A DNA stretch of 64,000 nucleotides from Neisseria lactamica (GTDB lineage Bacteria; Pseudomonadota; Gammaproteobacteria; Burkholderiales; Neisseriaceae), in contig NZ_LR590477.1 in the NCBI RefSeq assembly GCF_901482445.1, positions 558,001 through 622,000 of the forward strand. The letters are read 5' to 3'. The position numbers and the translations under genes are program-made. Under the pieces are notes generated by a model. It did not search any database. It worked only from the letters and a program-made list of their open reading frames with translations, and was not told the DNA's origin. Below, piece after piece: positions 51,667-64,000 of the stretch (position 1 is its first letter; the number at the start of each line of letters is the position of its first letter).

Positions 51667-52224
51667 TTACTGCCCGACAAGGACGCGGCGGATTTTGACG
51701 GGCTGTACGGGTACGTTTTGATAAAAGCCGCGCGTGGCGGTTTTGACGCGGGCGATTTTGGAAACGGTGTCCATTCCGCTTTCGACCCTGCCGAAAACGG
51801 TATAGCCGTATTGTCCGTTTTTGTAATTGAGCGAAGCGTTGTCCGCCAGATTGATAAAGAATTGGCCGGTGGCGGAATCGGGGTCTGTCGTCCGCGCCAT
51901 GGCGATGGTACCGGCGGTATTTTTCAAGCCGTTGCCGGATTCGTTGGCAACGGCCTTATCGCTTGCCTTTTGTACCAAGTCTTCGGTAAATCCGCCGCCC
52001 TGGATAACAAAACCGTCGATAACGCGGTGAAAAATCGTATTGTCGTAAAAGCCTTTTCGGGCATAACGCACGAAATTGGCAACGGTTTTGGGGGCTTTGG
52101 ATTCGTCCAAAACCAAACGGATATTGCCCATATCGGTTTCCATCAGGACGCGGGTTGCCGCCATAGCCGGCAGGGAAGCCGCCAAAAGCAGCGCGGTTAA
52201 AACGGTTTTGAATTTGGGTTTCAT
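51667..52224 (-). CDS. Periplasmic cyclophilin-type peptidyl-prolyl isomerase
   Basis: The 185-residue protein begins MKPKFKTVLTALLLAASLPA and has a cleavage site after AMA, so it is exported. The cyclophilin core is complete: TDMGNIRLVLDESKAPKTVA, FVRYARKGFYDNTIFHRVID (FHRVI, active-site Arg), FVIQGGGFTEDL (GGG), TIAMARTTDPDSATGQFFIN, GYTVFGRVESGMDTVSKIAR. It speeds cis-trans proline isomerisation in folding outer-membrane or periplasmic proteins. The SD AGGAGG precedes it. It is the last gene of the minus-strand run from zur on. Confidence 0.95.
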   Translation of the reverse strand: MKPKFKTVLTALLLAASLPAMAATRVLMETDMGNIRLVLDESKAPKTVANFVRYARKGFYDNTIFHRVIDGFVIQGGGFTEDLVQKASDKAVANESGNGLKNTAGTIAMARTTDPDSATGQFFINLADNASLNYKNGQYGYTVFGRVESGMDTVSKIARVKTATRGFYQNVPVQPVKIRRVLVGQ

Positions 52225-52240
52225 CCCGTCCTCCTAAAGC

Positions 52241-52277
52241 CTTCAGACGGCATTTTCATTTCCTATGCCGTCTGAAG
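52241..52277 (-). terminator. Uptake-sequence pair after the COG0523 gene
   Basis: CTTCAGACGGCAT and ATGCCGTCTGAAG form a 13-bp stem with an 11-base loop, 10 bases past the stop of the gene at 52288. Confidence 0.7.
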
Positions 52278-52287
52278 CGCGTGAACG

Positions 52288-53214
52288 CTATTCCAATGCG
52301 TCTTTGAGCTTTTGTTCGATTAAATCCGCATCAAACGATTTGGCAATCAATTCAAAACGCGAATCGCGCCGCCAAGACACTTGGTTCGCGCCCCATTGCC
52401 CGTCCACCCAGTTGAGCCACACCCACGTTCCCAATACTTGAAACACGCCTTTGGCGCGGACGAGTCCTTCGGTCATTTTGGGCAGGTCGTTGAAGAAGTT
52501 GGTCAATTTTTCGCCGTCGAAATCGCGTCCGGCGGGGAATGTGAAACCTTGCGACTGGAAGCCCATCGTGTTGTCCGGCAGGGCTTTGAGGCGGTAGCGT
52601 GATTTTTCGATGACGGGAATATCGAGCCACCGGATGTCGAGTTGCGCGTTTCGGACTTCGACCACTTTAGCCTTGGGCGGGAACAGTTTTGCCGCTTTGT
52701 CGTGAAATTCGGCAAGCTGTTCGGGGGTGCATAAATCGGTTTTGCTGGCGGCCAATACGTCGCAAATGCCGATTTGGTCTTTATACAATGCCTGTTGCGC
52801 GTAATCGGGGTTAATGAACTGGCGCGGATCGACGACGGTAAAGACCGCGCCGATTTCCAGAAGGCTGTCCAGCGGTTTGGCTTTCAATTCGTCAATGACG
52901 CTGGCGGCGTGCGCCAGTCCGCTTGCTTCAATCATCAGGCGGTCGGGCTTGGCGTCGCGCAGCATTTTCTGCACGGTTACGCCCATTTGTGGGCCGGCGG
53001 TGCAACACAAACAGCCGCCGGCGATTTCTGCCACAGGGATGCCGTTGTCGCTCAATACAGCGCCGTCAATGCCGATTTCGCCGAACTCGTTGACGATGAT
53101 GACCCATTTTTCGTTGGGGTCTTTTTGCGCCATCAGGCTTTTGAGCGCGGTGGTTTTGCCTGTTCCCAGAAAACCTGAAATCAGGTGGACTTTGGTTTTT
53201 TTCATTTCTGACAT
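52288..53214 (-). CDS. COG0523 (CobW/ZigA-type) GTPase, zinc-linked metallochaperone candidate
   Basis: The 308-residue G3E-family GTPase has Walker A LISGFLGTGKTTALKSLMAQ (about 12-30), EFGEIGIDGAVLSD, the metal-binding CxCC motif in EIAGGCLCCTAGPQMGVTVQ (about 67-70), RLMIEASGLAHAASVIDELK and a G4-like ASKTDLCTPEQLAEF. The C-terminal CobW domain ends at SFDADLIEQKLKDALE. Two starts are possible: ATG 53214 (MSEMKK) and ATG 53205 (MKKTKV). The latter overlaps the zur stop as ATGA, so translational coupling to zur is likely. By context with Zur it should serve zinc allocation under zinc limitation. Confidence 0.93.
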   Translation of the reverse strand: MSEMKKTKVHLISGFLGTGKTTALKSLMAQKDPNEKWVIIVNEFGEIGIDGAVLSDNGIPVAEIAGGCLCCTAGPQMGVTVQKMLRDAKPDRLMIEASGLAHAASVIDELKAKPLDSLLEIGAVFTVVDPRQFINPDYAQQALYKDQIGICDVLAASKTDLCTPEQLAEFHDKAAKLFPPKAKVVEVRNAQLDIRWLDIPVIEKSRYRLKALPDNTMGFQSQGFTFPAGRDFDGEKLTNFFNDLPKMTEGLVRAKGVFQVLGTWVWLNWVDGQWGANQVSWRRDSRFELIAKSFDADLIEQKLKDALE

Positions 53215-53678
53215 TTTTTACAAATCCCGGTTAAAACAACGTGTTCTTCTTTCAGCGCGAAGCCGCTCTCGGCAACGCCAGCGCGCAGTGCCGCCCACTC
53301 GTGGCTGAGGGTTTGCTCGTCCGCCGTGCCGCATTCGGTGCAGACCAAAATAAACGCGCTGTGGTGCGCTTCGGCTTCTTCGTGGTCGTGGCAATGGTCG
53401 TTGCACTCGTGCTGCGCGTGACTGCACAAAATATAGCCGTTGACCGCCGCCACTTTGTGCAAAACGCCCTGCTCCGCCCAAAAATCAAGGGCGCGGTAGG
53501 CGGTCGGCGGCGCAACCGCGCCTTCGCTCTGCTGCTGCATCTGCGACAAGACGTTGTAGGCTTTAATCACGCCGCTTTGCTGCAAGACAATATCCAATAC
53601 CTGCTCGCGCAAAGCGGTTACCTGCAAGCCTTCGCTGCGTGCCTGTCCGATAATTTTCTGTTTGAAGTTTGTTTTCAT
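53202..53678 (-). CDS. zur: Zinc uptake regulator, Fur family
   Basis: Zur represses zinc-import genes when zinc is bound. The start MKTNFKQKIIGQARSEGLQV at 53678 gives 158 residues; the in-frame extension upstream runs into the Correia element side and lacks a ribosome site. The winged-helix part holds TALREQVLDIVLQQSGVIKA, NVLSQMQQQSEGAVAPPTAY and RALDFWAEQGVLHKVAAVNG. The metal part is His/Cys-rich: CSHAQHECNDHCHDHEEAEA, HSAFILVCTECGTADE, and the C-terminal TGICKKCQK, four Cys in two CxxC pairs for structural zinc plus His ligands for sensing. The extra His cluster favours Zur over Fur, as does the COG0523 partner. Confidence 0.93.
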   Translation of the reverse strand: MKTNFKQKIIGQARSEGLQVTALREQVLDIVLQQSGVIKAYNVLSQMQQQSEGAVAPPTAYRALDFWAEQGVLHKVAAVNGYILCSHAQHECNDHCHDHEEAEAHHSAFILVCTECGTADEQTLSHEWAALRAGVAESGFALKEEHVVLTGICKKCQK

Positions 53679-53726
53679 AAATTCCCTGTTTATGCCGTCT
53701 GAACAACCGATACGGCAGGAGGCGGT

Positions 53727-53756
53727 TTTATAGTGGATTAACAAAAATCAGGACAA
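53727..53756 (-). promoter_or_regulatory. Promoter for zur formed at the Correia element edge
   Basis: On the minus strand TTGTCC (53756-53751) and TATAAA (53732-53727) are 18 bases apart and straddle the element end, about 50 bases upstream of the zur ATG. Confidence 0.5.
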
Positions 53757-53883
53757 GGCGACGAAGCCGCAGACAGTACAGATAGTACGGAACCGATTCA
53801 CTCGGTGCTTCAGCACCTTAGAGAATCGTTCTCTTTGAGCTAAGGCGAGGCAACGCCGTACTGGTTTTTGTTAATCCACTATA
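53729..53883. repeat. Correia repeat-enclosed element (full length, 155 bp)
   Basis: TATAGTGGATTAA and TTAATCCACTATA bound the element. The interior carries the blocks GACAAGGCGACGAAGCCGCA, GAACCGATTCACTCGGTGCT and CAACGCCGTACTGG, so it is the long, undeleted class that normally includes an IHF site. It lies between zur and the phosphatase gene. Confidence 0.95.
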
Positions 53884-53907
53884 TATTTGTGTTTGTATTC
53901 AATTGCT

Positions 53908-54363
53908 TTATTTTGAAATCTTTTCCAACAATGCCCGACAGCCCGCATCCGCAAGCCTGTATGTTTCTTCAAAATCACCCGTGTACCACGGATCGGGGAC
54001 ATGGTCGTAACCGCTTTCGGGTATCAGGTCGGTCAGCTTGAATATTTTTTCCGGCTGCCTGCCGAAGGTTTTTTCCAATTCGGACAAATTCTTGCCGTCC
54101 ATCGCGATAATGTAGTCAAACGCCGCCGCATCGCTTTGGCGGATTTTGCGGCTGGTAAAGCCTGAAGCATCGATACCGTGTTTTTTCAATATCTTTGCCG
54201 TCTCGCGGTGCATATCCTCGCCGTCGTGCCAGCCCGATGTCCCCGCGCTGTCCGTTTCGAGGGGAATCCCTACTTCGGCGGCACGGCGGCGCAAAATGTA
54301 TTCCGCCATCGGCGAACGGCAGATGTTGCCGAGGCAGACAAAAAGGATTTTCGGTTTTTTCAT
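53908..54363 (-). CDS. Low-molecular-weight protein-tyrosine phosphatase
   Basis: The start MKKPKILFVCLGNICRSPMA at 54363 gives 151 residues, normal for the family. The P-loop CLGNICRS (C(x)5R, Cys10 and Arg16), the AGTSGWHDGEDMHRETAKIL block and the general acid DPWYTGDFEETYRL (Asp about 122) are all present. The enzyme removes phosphate from tyrosine, often of capsule or polysaccharide kinases; the partner is unknown here. The frame is open 19 codons upstream, but that stretch is the uptake-sequence hairpin read as protein. Confidence 0.93.
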   Translation of the reverse strand: MKKPKILFVCLGNICRSPMAEYILRRRAAEVGIPLETDSAGTSGWHDGEDMHRETAKILKKHGIDASGFTSRKIRQSDAAAFDYIIAMDGKNLSELEKTFGRQPEKIFKLTDLIPESGYDHVPDPWYTGDFEETYRLADAGCRALLEKISK

Positions 54364-54383
54364 ATCCGCGCCCTGTTCCAACG

Positions 54384-54422
54384 CGATGCCGTCTGAAGCG
54401 GAAACCCTTTCAGACGGCATCG
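54384..54422 (-). terminator. Uptake-sequence hairpin after the unknown gene at 54428
   Basis: CGATGCCGTCTGAA and TTCAGACGGCATCG form a 14-bp stem with an 11-base loop, directly past the stop of the minus-strand gene. Confidence 0.75.
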
Positions 54423-54427
54423 GCAGG

Positions 54428-55534
54428 TCAATCGTATTGTGTACTGAAAAACGGATTGTGCCCTTCCCGTTTTAACGCTTCCGCATAGCTCGGGATGTTT
54501 TCCTGTTCGCCCAAGGGATTATGCAACAGATAGACGTGTTCTACACGGCATTCTGCCATTAAATCCAAAAAATTTTGCTGAACAACGGCGATGTTGTCGG
54601 TAAAGGAAAGCTGCCACGAAAACACCTGCGGCACGACTTCAAACGCGCCATCGGTCGCATTAAATCCGAATAGAATCTGTCCGCCCGCCTTTGCCGCAAC
54701 GACCACGCCGACGCGCGGACTCTGCATACGGACGGCGCGTATCGCGTTTGCCGCAAACACATCCATCGCCATACGTTGGCGCGTGTGGCTGCCGTCTGAA
54801 AGCGCGCGTGCCGGAGAATCCGGGGAAAGCGGATTGGCAAACAGCGTAACGCCTTCCGATGCAAGATTTTCCTGCCATACCTGCATTAAGGGCAAGCCTG
54901 CCTGAAGAAGGTTCTGACCCAATGCCGTCTGAACCTTGCCGCTACCGAAACCCAGCGCGTAAACGACGTGGACGGACTGTCCTTCGGGCAACAGCAAAGG
55001 ACGCGGGGCGAAACGGCGTAAGTGTTGCGCCGCCGCTTCGGTATTTTGTTTGGCACGCCACCACTCATCCGGCGCGACCGCACTTAAATCGGACGAATGC
55101 ACAAGATAAGGCAGCCATTGTGTCTCTTGCGTCAACGCGCGCAGGTGCGGATAGTTTTGCAGGCAGGCAAACAATGCCTCCGTCGGCAGCTTCATCTCGA
55201 TTGCCCGTTCTTTCTTGCAGCCGGACACCAGCACGACCGGCAGGGCGAACCACTGCACTTCGCCTTCTTTCTCGCAATCGAGTACCGCGTTCACACTGGA
55301 AAGCAGTGCGGCATAAGTTCCGGCATCGGGCGACATCGTCAGCGCGAGGGAAAGGTTGATATAGTGGTTTTGCTCAAGCATCCCCCTGATTTCGGTTTGA
55401 AGTTGGCCGGACGAGAGTTTGCGCGAAGCCTGGGAAGAATTATGCGCCAACTGGTAGGCATTGAGCAGCAGGTGGTTTTTAATCGGATTTTGGGGATACG
55501 GGCGCGTATCGGGCAAGGTAAATGTCTGGTTCAT
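54428..55534 (-). CDS. Conserved-looking protein of unknown function
   Basis: The 368-residue product starts MNQTFTLPDTRPYPQNPIKN and has no signal peptide. I recognise no family. The N-terminal third is helical, with QASRKLSSGQLQTEIRGMLE. The middle has an alternating strand-helix order (VQWFALPVVLVSGCKKERAI, then SVHVVYALGFGSGKVQTALG), and the C-terminal part (RVGVVVAAKAGGQILFGFNA, then CRVEHVYLLHNPLGEQENIP) has the look of an alpha/beta domain. No known catalytic motif is visible. It lies 82 bases downstream of the methyltransferase on the same strand, and may share its transcript. Confidence 0.8.
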   Translation of the reverse strand: MNQTFTLPDTRPYPQNPIKNHLLLNAYQLAHNSSQASRKLSSGQLQTEIRGMLEQNHYINLSLALTMSPDAGTYAALLSSVNAVLDCEKEGEVQWFALPVVLVSGCKKERAIEMKLPTEALFACLQNYPHLRALTQETQWLPYLVHSSDLSAVAPDEWWRAKQNTEAAAQHLRRFAPRPLLLPEGQSVHVVYALGFGSGKVQTALGQNLLQAGLPLMQVWQENLASEGVTLFANPLSPDSPARALSDGSHTRQRMAMDVFAANAIRAVRMQSPRVGVVVAAKAGGQILFGFNATDGAFEVVPQVFSWQLSFTDNIAVVQQNFLDLMAECRVEHVYLLHNPLGEQENIPSYAEALKREGHNPFFSTQYD

Positions 55535-55615
55535 ATGTGTCGTGTACCGCTTTTCGCAGTGTGTGTCTTTCCTGTCTGAAAATATATCGGACGGATTGCC
55601 GCCGAGCCTTGCCCG

Positions 55616-57244
55616 TCAATCCGCCGAAACGAGAAAATGCCTGTCCGCCAAGTCTGCCAATATTTCTTCCACATACACTTCGGCAGGCGGATGGAATGTC
55701 AAACCGTCGGGCGTGGTGCTGACGATGTTCAAGTTTTCGGCAACCGTTTCAATCAATGCCTGTTTGCTCGTCGGCCGCGATAATTGCCGCATAATGTACA
55801 AATGCCCGTACCCGAATGAGGGGGTGCTTTCGTTGTAACGGTTGGCAGGCCGGACAAACGCTTCCGCGCCGTGTTCCACAAAGGCGGCGACATAATCTGT
55901 AAAACGCGCCGGCACATAGGTTTTATGGTCTTCAAAAAATGGTTTGCCCGTATTGTCTGATGAAACAGAAAAACGCCCGAGAATGGTTTGCAATAAAAGC
56001 TGGGAATTGATTTTCATACGGTCGAATGTCAAACCGGGAAATCGGCGGGCGAGGTTTTCCGCAACATCTTCCGTTTTAAACGGCTCTCCGGTTTTCATCA
56101 CATCGCGTATGCCCGAAAGCAGGGTATCGTTTTCATCAAAGTTGATCGTTTCCCCTCTTGCTGGGCGGAAATTCAAACTTTCTATCACTTCGACTGCAAC
56201 CGACTCATCACGCCTGATATTGTCCCCGACTTCCTCACGGCATAAAAGCGAACGGCGGAATTGGCGGTCGGATAAAATATCACTGTAAAATTCTTTGGCA
56301 ATATAATCGTCCCCTGCCAATGCCAGAATCCGCTCCCGCGTATGCTCCGCCATCCAAGAAACAAAAGACGCGTGCAAATCGGCATCCCCGATATACGCCA
56401 GCCGGTGACGGTTAGCCCATTCGATGAAGCCGTTGACGTAAATCGGGTCGTTGAATATTTCCATATATTCGTGTGCGACATAATAAGTATTGTGATTCAA
56501 TATTTTTTGCATCGCCGGAAGTTTGCCGCCGCCGCCCAAGCCCTTGTCGTTTTCCAAAATTTCCGCCAGCGTCTTGAGCGCGTCCAAGCCTTTCCGCGTT
56601 CGCGCTTCCAAGGGTTCTTCAAGCACATCCCTGCCGGCAAAGTACATAATTTCGCGCAACTGCTCCTGCCGTTTCCAGCCGGGGTAAACATTGTATGAAA
56701 TATAGGCAATGCCGTGTTCCGTCAGGTTGTTCCGGCAAATCGAAAAAATTTTGTCTTTAACTGCGTCAGGCACCCACGACCAAATGCCGTGGACGATGAT
56801 ATAGTCGAACTTCCCGAATGATTCATCGATGGTCAAAATATCTTTTTCTTCCAGGCGAACATTTTTCAAGCCCATTTTTTCAATGATGGCATTGCCCTGC
56901 GCAACCTGCCTGCCGGACAAGTCGATACCGACAAATTCCGCATCCGGGTAATAAAGTGCCTGCGTGATGATGTTGCCGCCCATCGAACAGCCCAGTTCCA
57001 AGACCTTGGCATTGGCGGCGGGCGCGGGCTGCAAACCCATCAGGCGGGCGCGCGCCTCCAAATTATTGATGGCGGTTTGAGGGAACGCGCCAGATTCGTA
57101 CATCAAATCATCATATGAATTTTTGATGTCCGATATTTCCGGGGGTTCCGCCATATGGGAGGCGGGACTGCCGACAACCGCCTGCCGCGCTTTCTTCGCC
57201 ATAACGGGGCGCGCGGAAGCGGCTTTTTTCTTCTTGCCCGACAT
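55616..57244 (-). CDS. Class I SAM methyltransferase with regulatory domain
   Basis: The 542-residue protein has a basic, Ala/Lys-rich tail (1-30), then a methyltransferase domain: SYDDLMYESGAFPQTAINNL, motif I KVLELGCSMGGNIITQALYY (about 80-90), FVGIDLSGRQVAQGNAIIEK, FDYIIVHGIWSWVPDAVKDK and IAYISYNVYPGW. Residues about 215-540 form the larger 'methyltransferase regulatory domain' seen in a subset of bacterial enzymes (PF10119-type by memory), for example EDVAENLARRFPGLTFDRMK. The substrate is unknown. It is divergent from the large helicase fusion, 211 bases away, and upstream of the unknown gene. Confidence 0.87.
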   Translation of the reverse strand: MSGKKKKAASARPVMAKKARQAVVGSPASHMAEPPEISDIKNSYDDLMYESGAFPQTAINNLEARARLMGLQPAPAANAKVLELGCSMGGNIITQALYYPDAEFVGIDLSGRQVAQGNAIIEKMGLKNVRLEEKDILTIDESFGKFDYIIVHGIWSWVPDAVKDKIFSICRNNLTEHGIAYISYNVYPGWKRQEQLREIMYFAGRDVLEEPLEARTRKGLDALKTLAEILENDKGLGGGGKLPAMQKILNHNTYYVAHEYMEIFNDPIYVNGFIEWANRHRLAYIGDADLHASFVSWMAEHTRERILALAGDDYIAKEFYSDILSDRQFRRSLLCREEVGDNIRRDESVAVEVIESLNFRPARGETINFDENDTLLSGIRDVMKTGEPFKTEDVAENLARRFPGLTFDRMKINSQLLLQTILGRFSVSSDNTGKPFFEDHKTYVPARFTDYVAAFVEHGAEAFVRPANRYNESTPSFGYGHLYIMRQLSRPTSKQALIETVAENLNIVSTTPDGLTFHPPAEVYVEEILADLADRHFLVSAD

Positions 57245-57455
57245 ATTTTGTTCACTCTAAAGACAATATGCCTGCAAGTTTAACCAATTCGCCTGCCTAC
57301 TTCAACCGCACGGAAATTATCGGGCTTCCGAACAAGTATGCCGTCTGAAGGTATGCGCATACGTCCGGACGCATCCCTCCGCATCTTGCCGAAATCAGGG
57401 ATAAAGGCGCAACACTATGGTATATTGACCGTTTTATGCCAGTATCCCGACCGCC

Positions 57456-62681
<5,226 letters not shown>

Positions 62682-62690
62682 ACCTTACAT

Positions 62691-62765
62691 AAAAATGCCG
62701 TCTGAAGGCACGGAGCGTGCTTCAGACGGCATCGGGGAAGCGCAAAGGCTTCAGACGGCATTTTT
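62691..62765. terminator. Three uptake sequences forming alternative hairpins
   Basis: A plus-oriented copy (62695-62706) can pair with an inverted copy at 62721-62732 (extended by GCACG/CGTGC), or with the second inverted copy at 62750-62761 through AAAAATGCCGTCTGAAG. It lies between the converging helicase fusion and the metal-binding gene. Confidence 0.75.
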
Positions 62766-62771
62766 GCCGCT

Positions 62772-62987
62772 TTATTTCAACGCGGCATCATAGCCGCCGT
62801 CTTCTACGGCTTCAATCAACGCCCCCGCATCGGTTTGCGCGGGATCGTAACCGACGGTCGCACTTTTGTTTTCAAGGCTGACTTCGACGCTTGCCACGCC
62901 TTTGACGCTTTCCAGTATCCGGGTAACGCTTTTGACGCAGCCGCCGCAGCTCATGCCGCCGATGTCGAGGATAAGGGTTTCCATCAT
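62772..62987 (-). CDS. Heavy-metal-associated (CopZ-like) protein
   Basis: The 71-residue product is a single HMA domain: METLILDIGGMSCGGCVKSV with the MxCxxC metal site (Cys13 and Cys16 from the second Met), LESVKGVASVEVSLENKSAT, and ALIEAVEDGGYDAAL. It should bind Cu(I) in the cytosol and hand it to a P1B ATPase, possibly that at 25386. Start at either of two adjacent Mets; the SD is AAGGAAAAATG-like. The gene is monocistronic and convergent with the helicase fusion. Confidence 0.93.
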   Translation of the reverse strand: MMETLILDIGGMSCGGCVKSVTRILESVKGVASVEVSLENKSATVGYDPAQTDAGALIEAVEDGGYDAALK

Positions 62988-63130
62988 TTTTCCTTTCGTT
63001 GGTACTGCATTCTGACGGGCGTTATTGTAAGTCGGAGCGTGAACTTAGGCAAACGCGGAAACGGTGCGGCGGTTTGAAAAAATACGGACGCTTGCGCATA
63101 ATGGCGGCAATTTCCATCAGGACAACAACA

Positions 63131-64000
63131 ATGAACGCTTCGCAAAAACCCTGGTTGAGCATCGTTGCCTTGGCAATCGGCGCATTTATTTTCAACACGA
63201 CCGAATACATCCCCATCGCGCTTTTGAGCGACATCGGACGAAGCTTCGGCATGACGGCGACCGAAACAGGCATCATGATTACGGTTTATGCGTGGATTGT
63301 CGCGCTGACTTCGCTGCCGCTGATGCTGCTGACGCGCCATATGGAAAGGCGCGGTCTGTTGTTGATTTTGTTTGCGCTGTTTACCGTCAGCCACATCCTG
63401 TCATTTGCCGCATGGCGTTTTGAAATCCTGCTCGCAAGCCGCGTGGGGATTGCGCTGACGCACGCGGTGTTCTGGTCCATTACGGCTTCGCTGGCGGTAC
63501 GCATCGCCCCTGTCGGAAAAGGAAATCAGGCATTGGGGCTGCTCAGTACGGGGACGGTAATGGCGATGGTGGCGGGGATTCCGCTCGGGCGTATGGTCGG
63601 ACAATATTTGGGCTGGCAGGCGAGTTTTTTGCTGATTGGTTTGTGTGCGGCGGCGGTGATGGCCGTGCTTGCCAAAAGCCTGCCGCGCCTGCCGAGCGTG
63701 AATGCCGGTTCTTTAAGCAGCCTGCCCCTGCTTTTAAAACGGAAAAAACTGATGTTGCTGTATGCGATGACGGTACTGGTCATCACGGCGCACTTTACCG
63801 CATACAGCTACATCGAGCCCTTCGTCATCCAAATCGGCAGTTTCTCCGCGCGGCAGGTTACGGTGGTGCTGGGGCTGTACGGCTTGGCGGGCTTTGCCGC
63901 GTCGTACCTGTTCGGCAAATGGTTTGCCAAACATCCGCGCGCATTTTTGGCGGGCGCGGTATCAGTCATCGCTTTGTCCTCAGGGCTTTTGCTGCCTTTG
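63131..64000 (+). CDS. MFS exporter, SotB/YdeA-like (3' end outside window)
   Basis: The frame runs to the window edge, 290 codons so far. It starts MNASQKPWLSIVALAIGAFI at 63131, with AGGA nine bases upstream; an ATG at 63101 is in frame but has no ribosome site. Family-typical pieces are FNTTEYIPIALLSDIGRSFG, AWIVALTSLPLMLLTRHMER, ALTHAVFWSITASLAVRIAP, GIPLGRMVGQYLGWQASFLL and VITAHFTAYSYIEPFVIQIG, very close in layout to E. coli SotB. At least eight membrane spans are visible. It should export sugars or related compounds with protons; the substrate is unproven. It is divergent from the CopZ-like gene. Confidence 0.92.
   Translation, partial: MNASQKPWLSIVALAIGAFIFNTTEYIPIALLSDIGRSFGMTATETGIMITVYAWIVALTSLPLMLLTRHMERRGLLLILFALFTVSHILSFAAWRFEILLASRVGIALTHAVFWSITASLAVRIAPVGKGNQALGLLSTGTVMAMVAGIPLGRMVGQYLGWQASFLLIGLCAAAVMAVLAKSLPRLPSVNAGSLSSLPLLLKRKKLMLLYAMTVLVITAHFTAYSYIEPFVIQIGSFSARQVTVVLGLYGLAGFAASYLFGKWFAKHPRAFLAGAVSVIALSSGLLLPL

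Overview
The window is chromosomal DNA of a Neisseria species from the meningitidis/gonorrhoeae/lactamica group. The 12-base DNA uptake sequence ATGCCGTCTGAA and its complement recur throughout, often as inverted pairs that act as terminators. Two Correia repeat-enclosed elements (TATAGTGGATTAA ends) and one clear dRS3 repeat are present, and core genes match pathogenic Neisseria. I cannot fix the species from sequence alone. No phage, plasmid, CRISPR or rRNA was seen.

Layout. 1-1613: 5' part of an autotransporter gene (minus), with a C11/G11 tract upstream. 1789-7672: purM, tRNA-Leu(UAG), a GAF-like protein, ribA, a poly-G (ON) glycosyltransferase preceded by a Correia element, and a ribB gene with a fused N-terminal helix-turn-helix domain behind a striking paired operator. 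7980-15065: complete type I restriction-modification locus (hsdM, hsdS, a RhuM-family gene, hsdR; all minus), then rarA. 16710-20762: a 1350-residue autotransporter with a repetitive passenger. 21066-24724: lipoprotein, thrC, a kinase-fold protein lacking the usual catalytic aspartate, and fpr. 25012-33390 (minus): small membrane protein, CcoI/FixI-type copper ATPase, hflX, CAP-domain protein, queH, radC, gshA. 33650-39403: leuC, small lipoprotein, leuD, a type II restriction-modification pair inserted in the cluster, leuB. 39566-46521: yceI-like, aspA, EamA transporter, DnaJ-domain protein, ybaK, RidA-like, ygfZ-like, ttcA. 46615-51551: type III res and a phase-variable mod with 15 CCAAG repeats, currently OFF. 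51667-57244 (minus): cyclophilin, COG0523 GTPase, zur, tyrosine phosphatase, unknown protein, methyltransferase. 57456-62681: a 1741-residue fusion of DEDD exonuclease, RecQ helicase and UvrD-type helicase. 62772-64000: copper chaperone-like protein and the start of a SotB-like exporter.

Themes. Three restriction-modification systems (types I, II and III) lie within 45 kb. Simple-sequence tracts mark a surface or DNA-methylation gene in four places (poly-C/G upstream of the first autotransporter, poly-G in the glycosyltransferase, C8 in the second autotransporter, CCAAG in mod). Metal handling recurs: copper ATPase, copper chaperone-like protein, Zur plus COG0523. Two Correia elements supply plausible promoters, to the glycosyltransferase and to zur.

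The least explained items are the HTH-RibB fusion with its twin near-palindromes, the exonuclease-RecQ-UvrD fusion, and the RhuM gene embedded in the type I locus.
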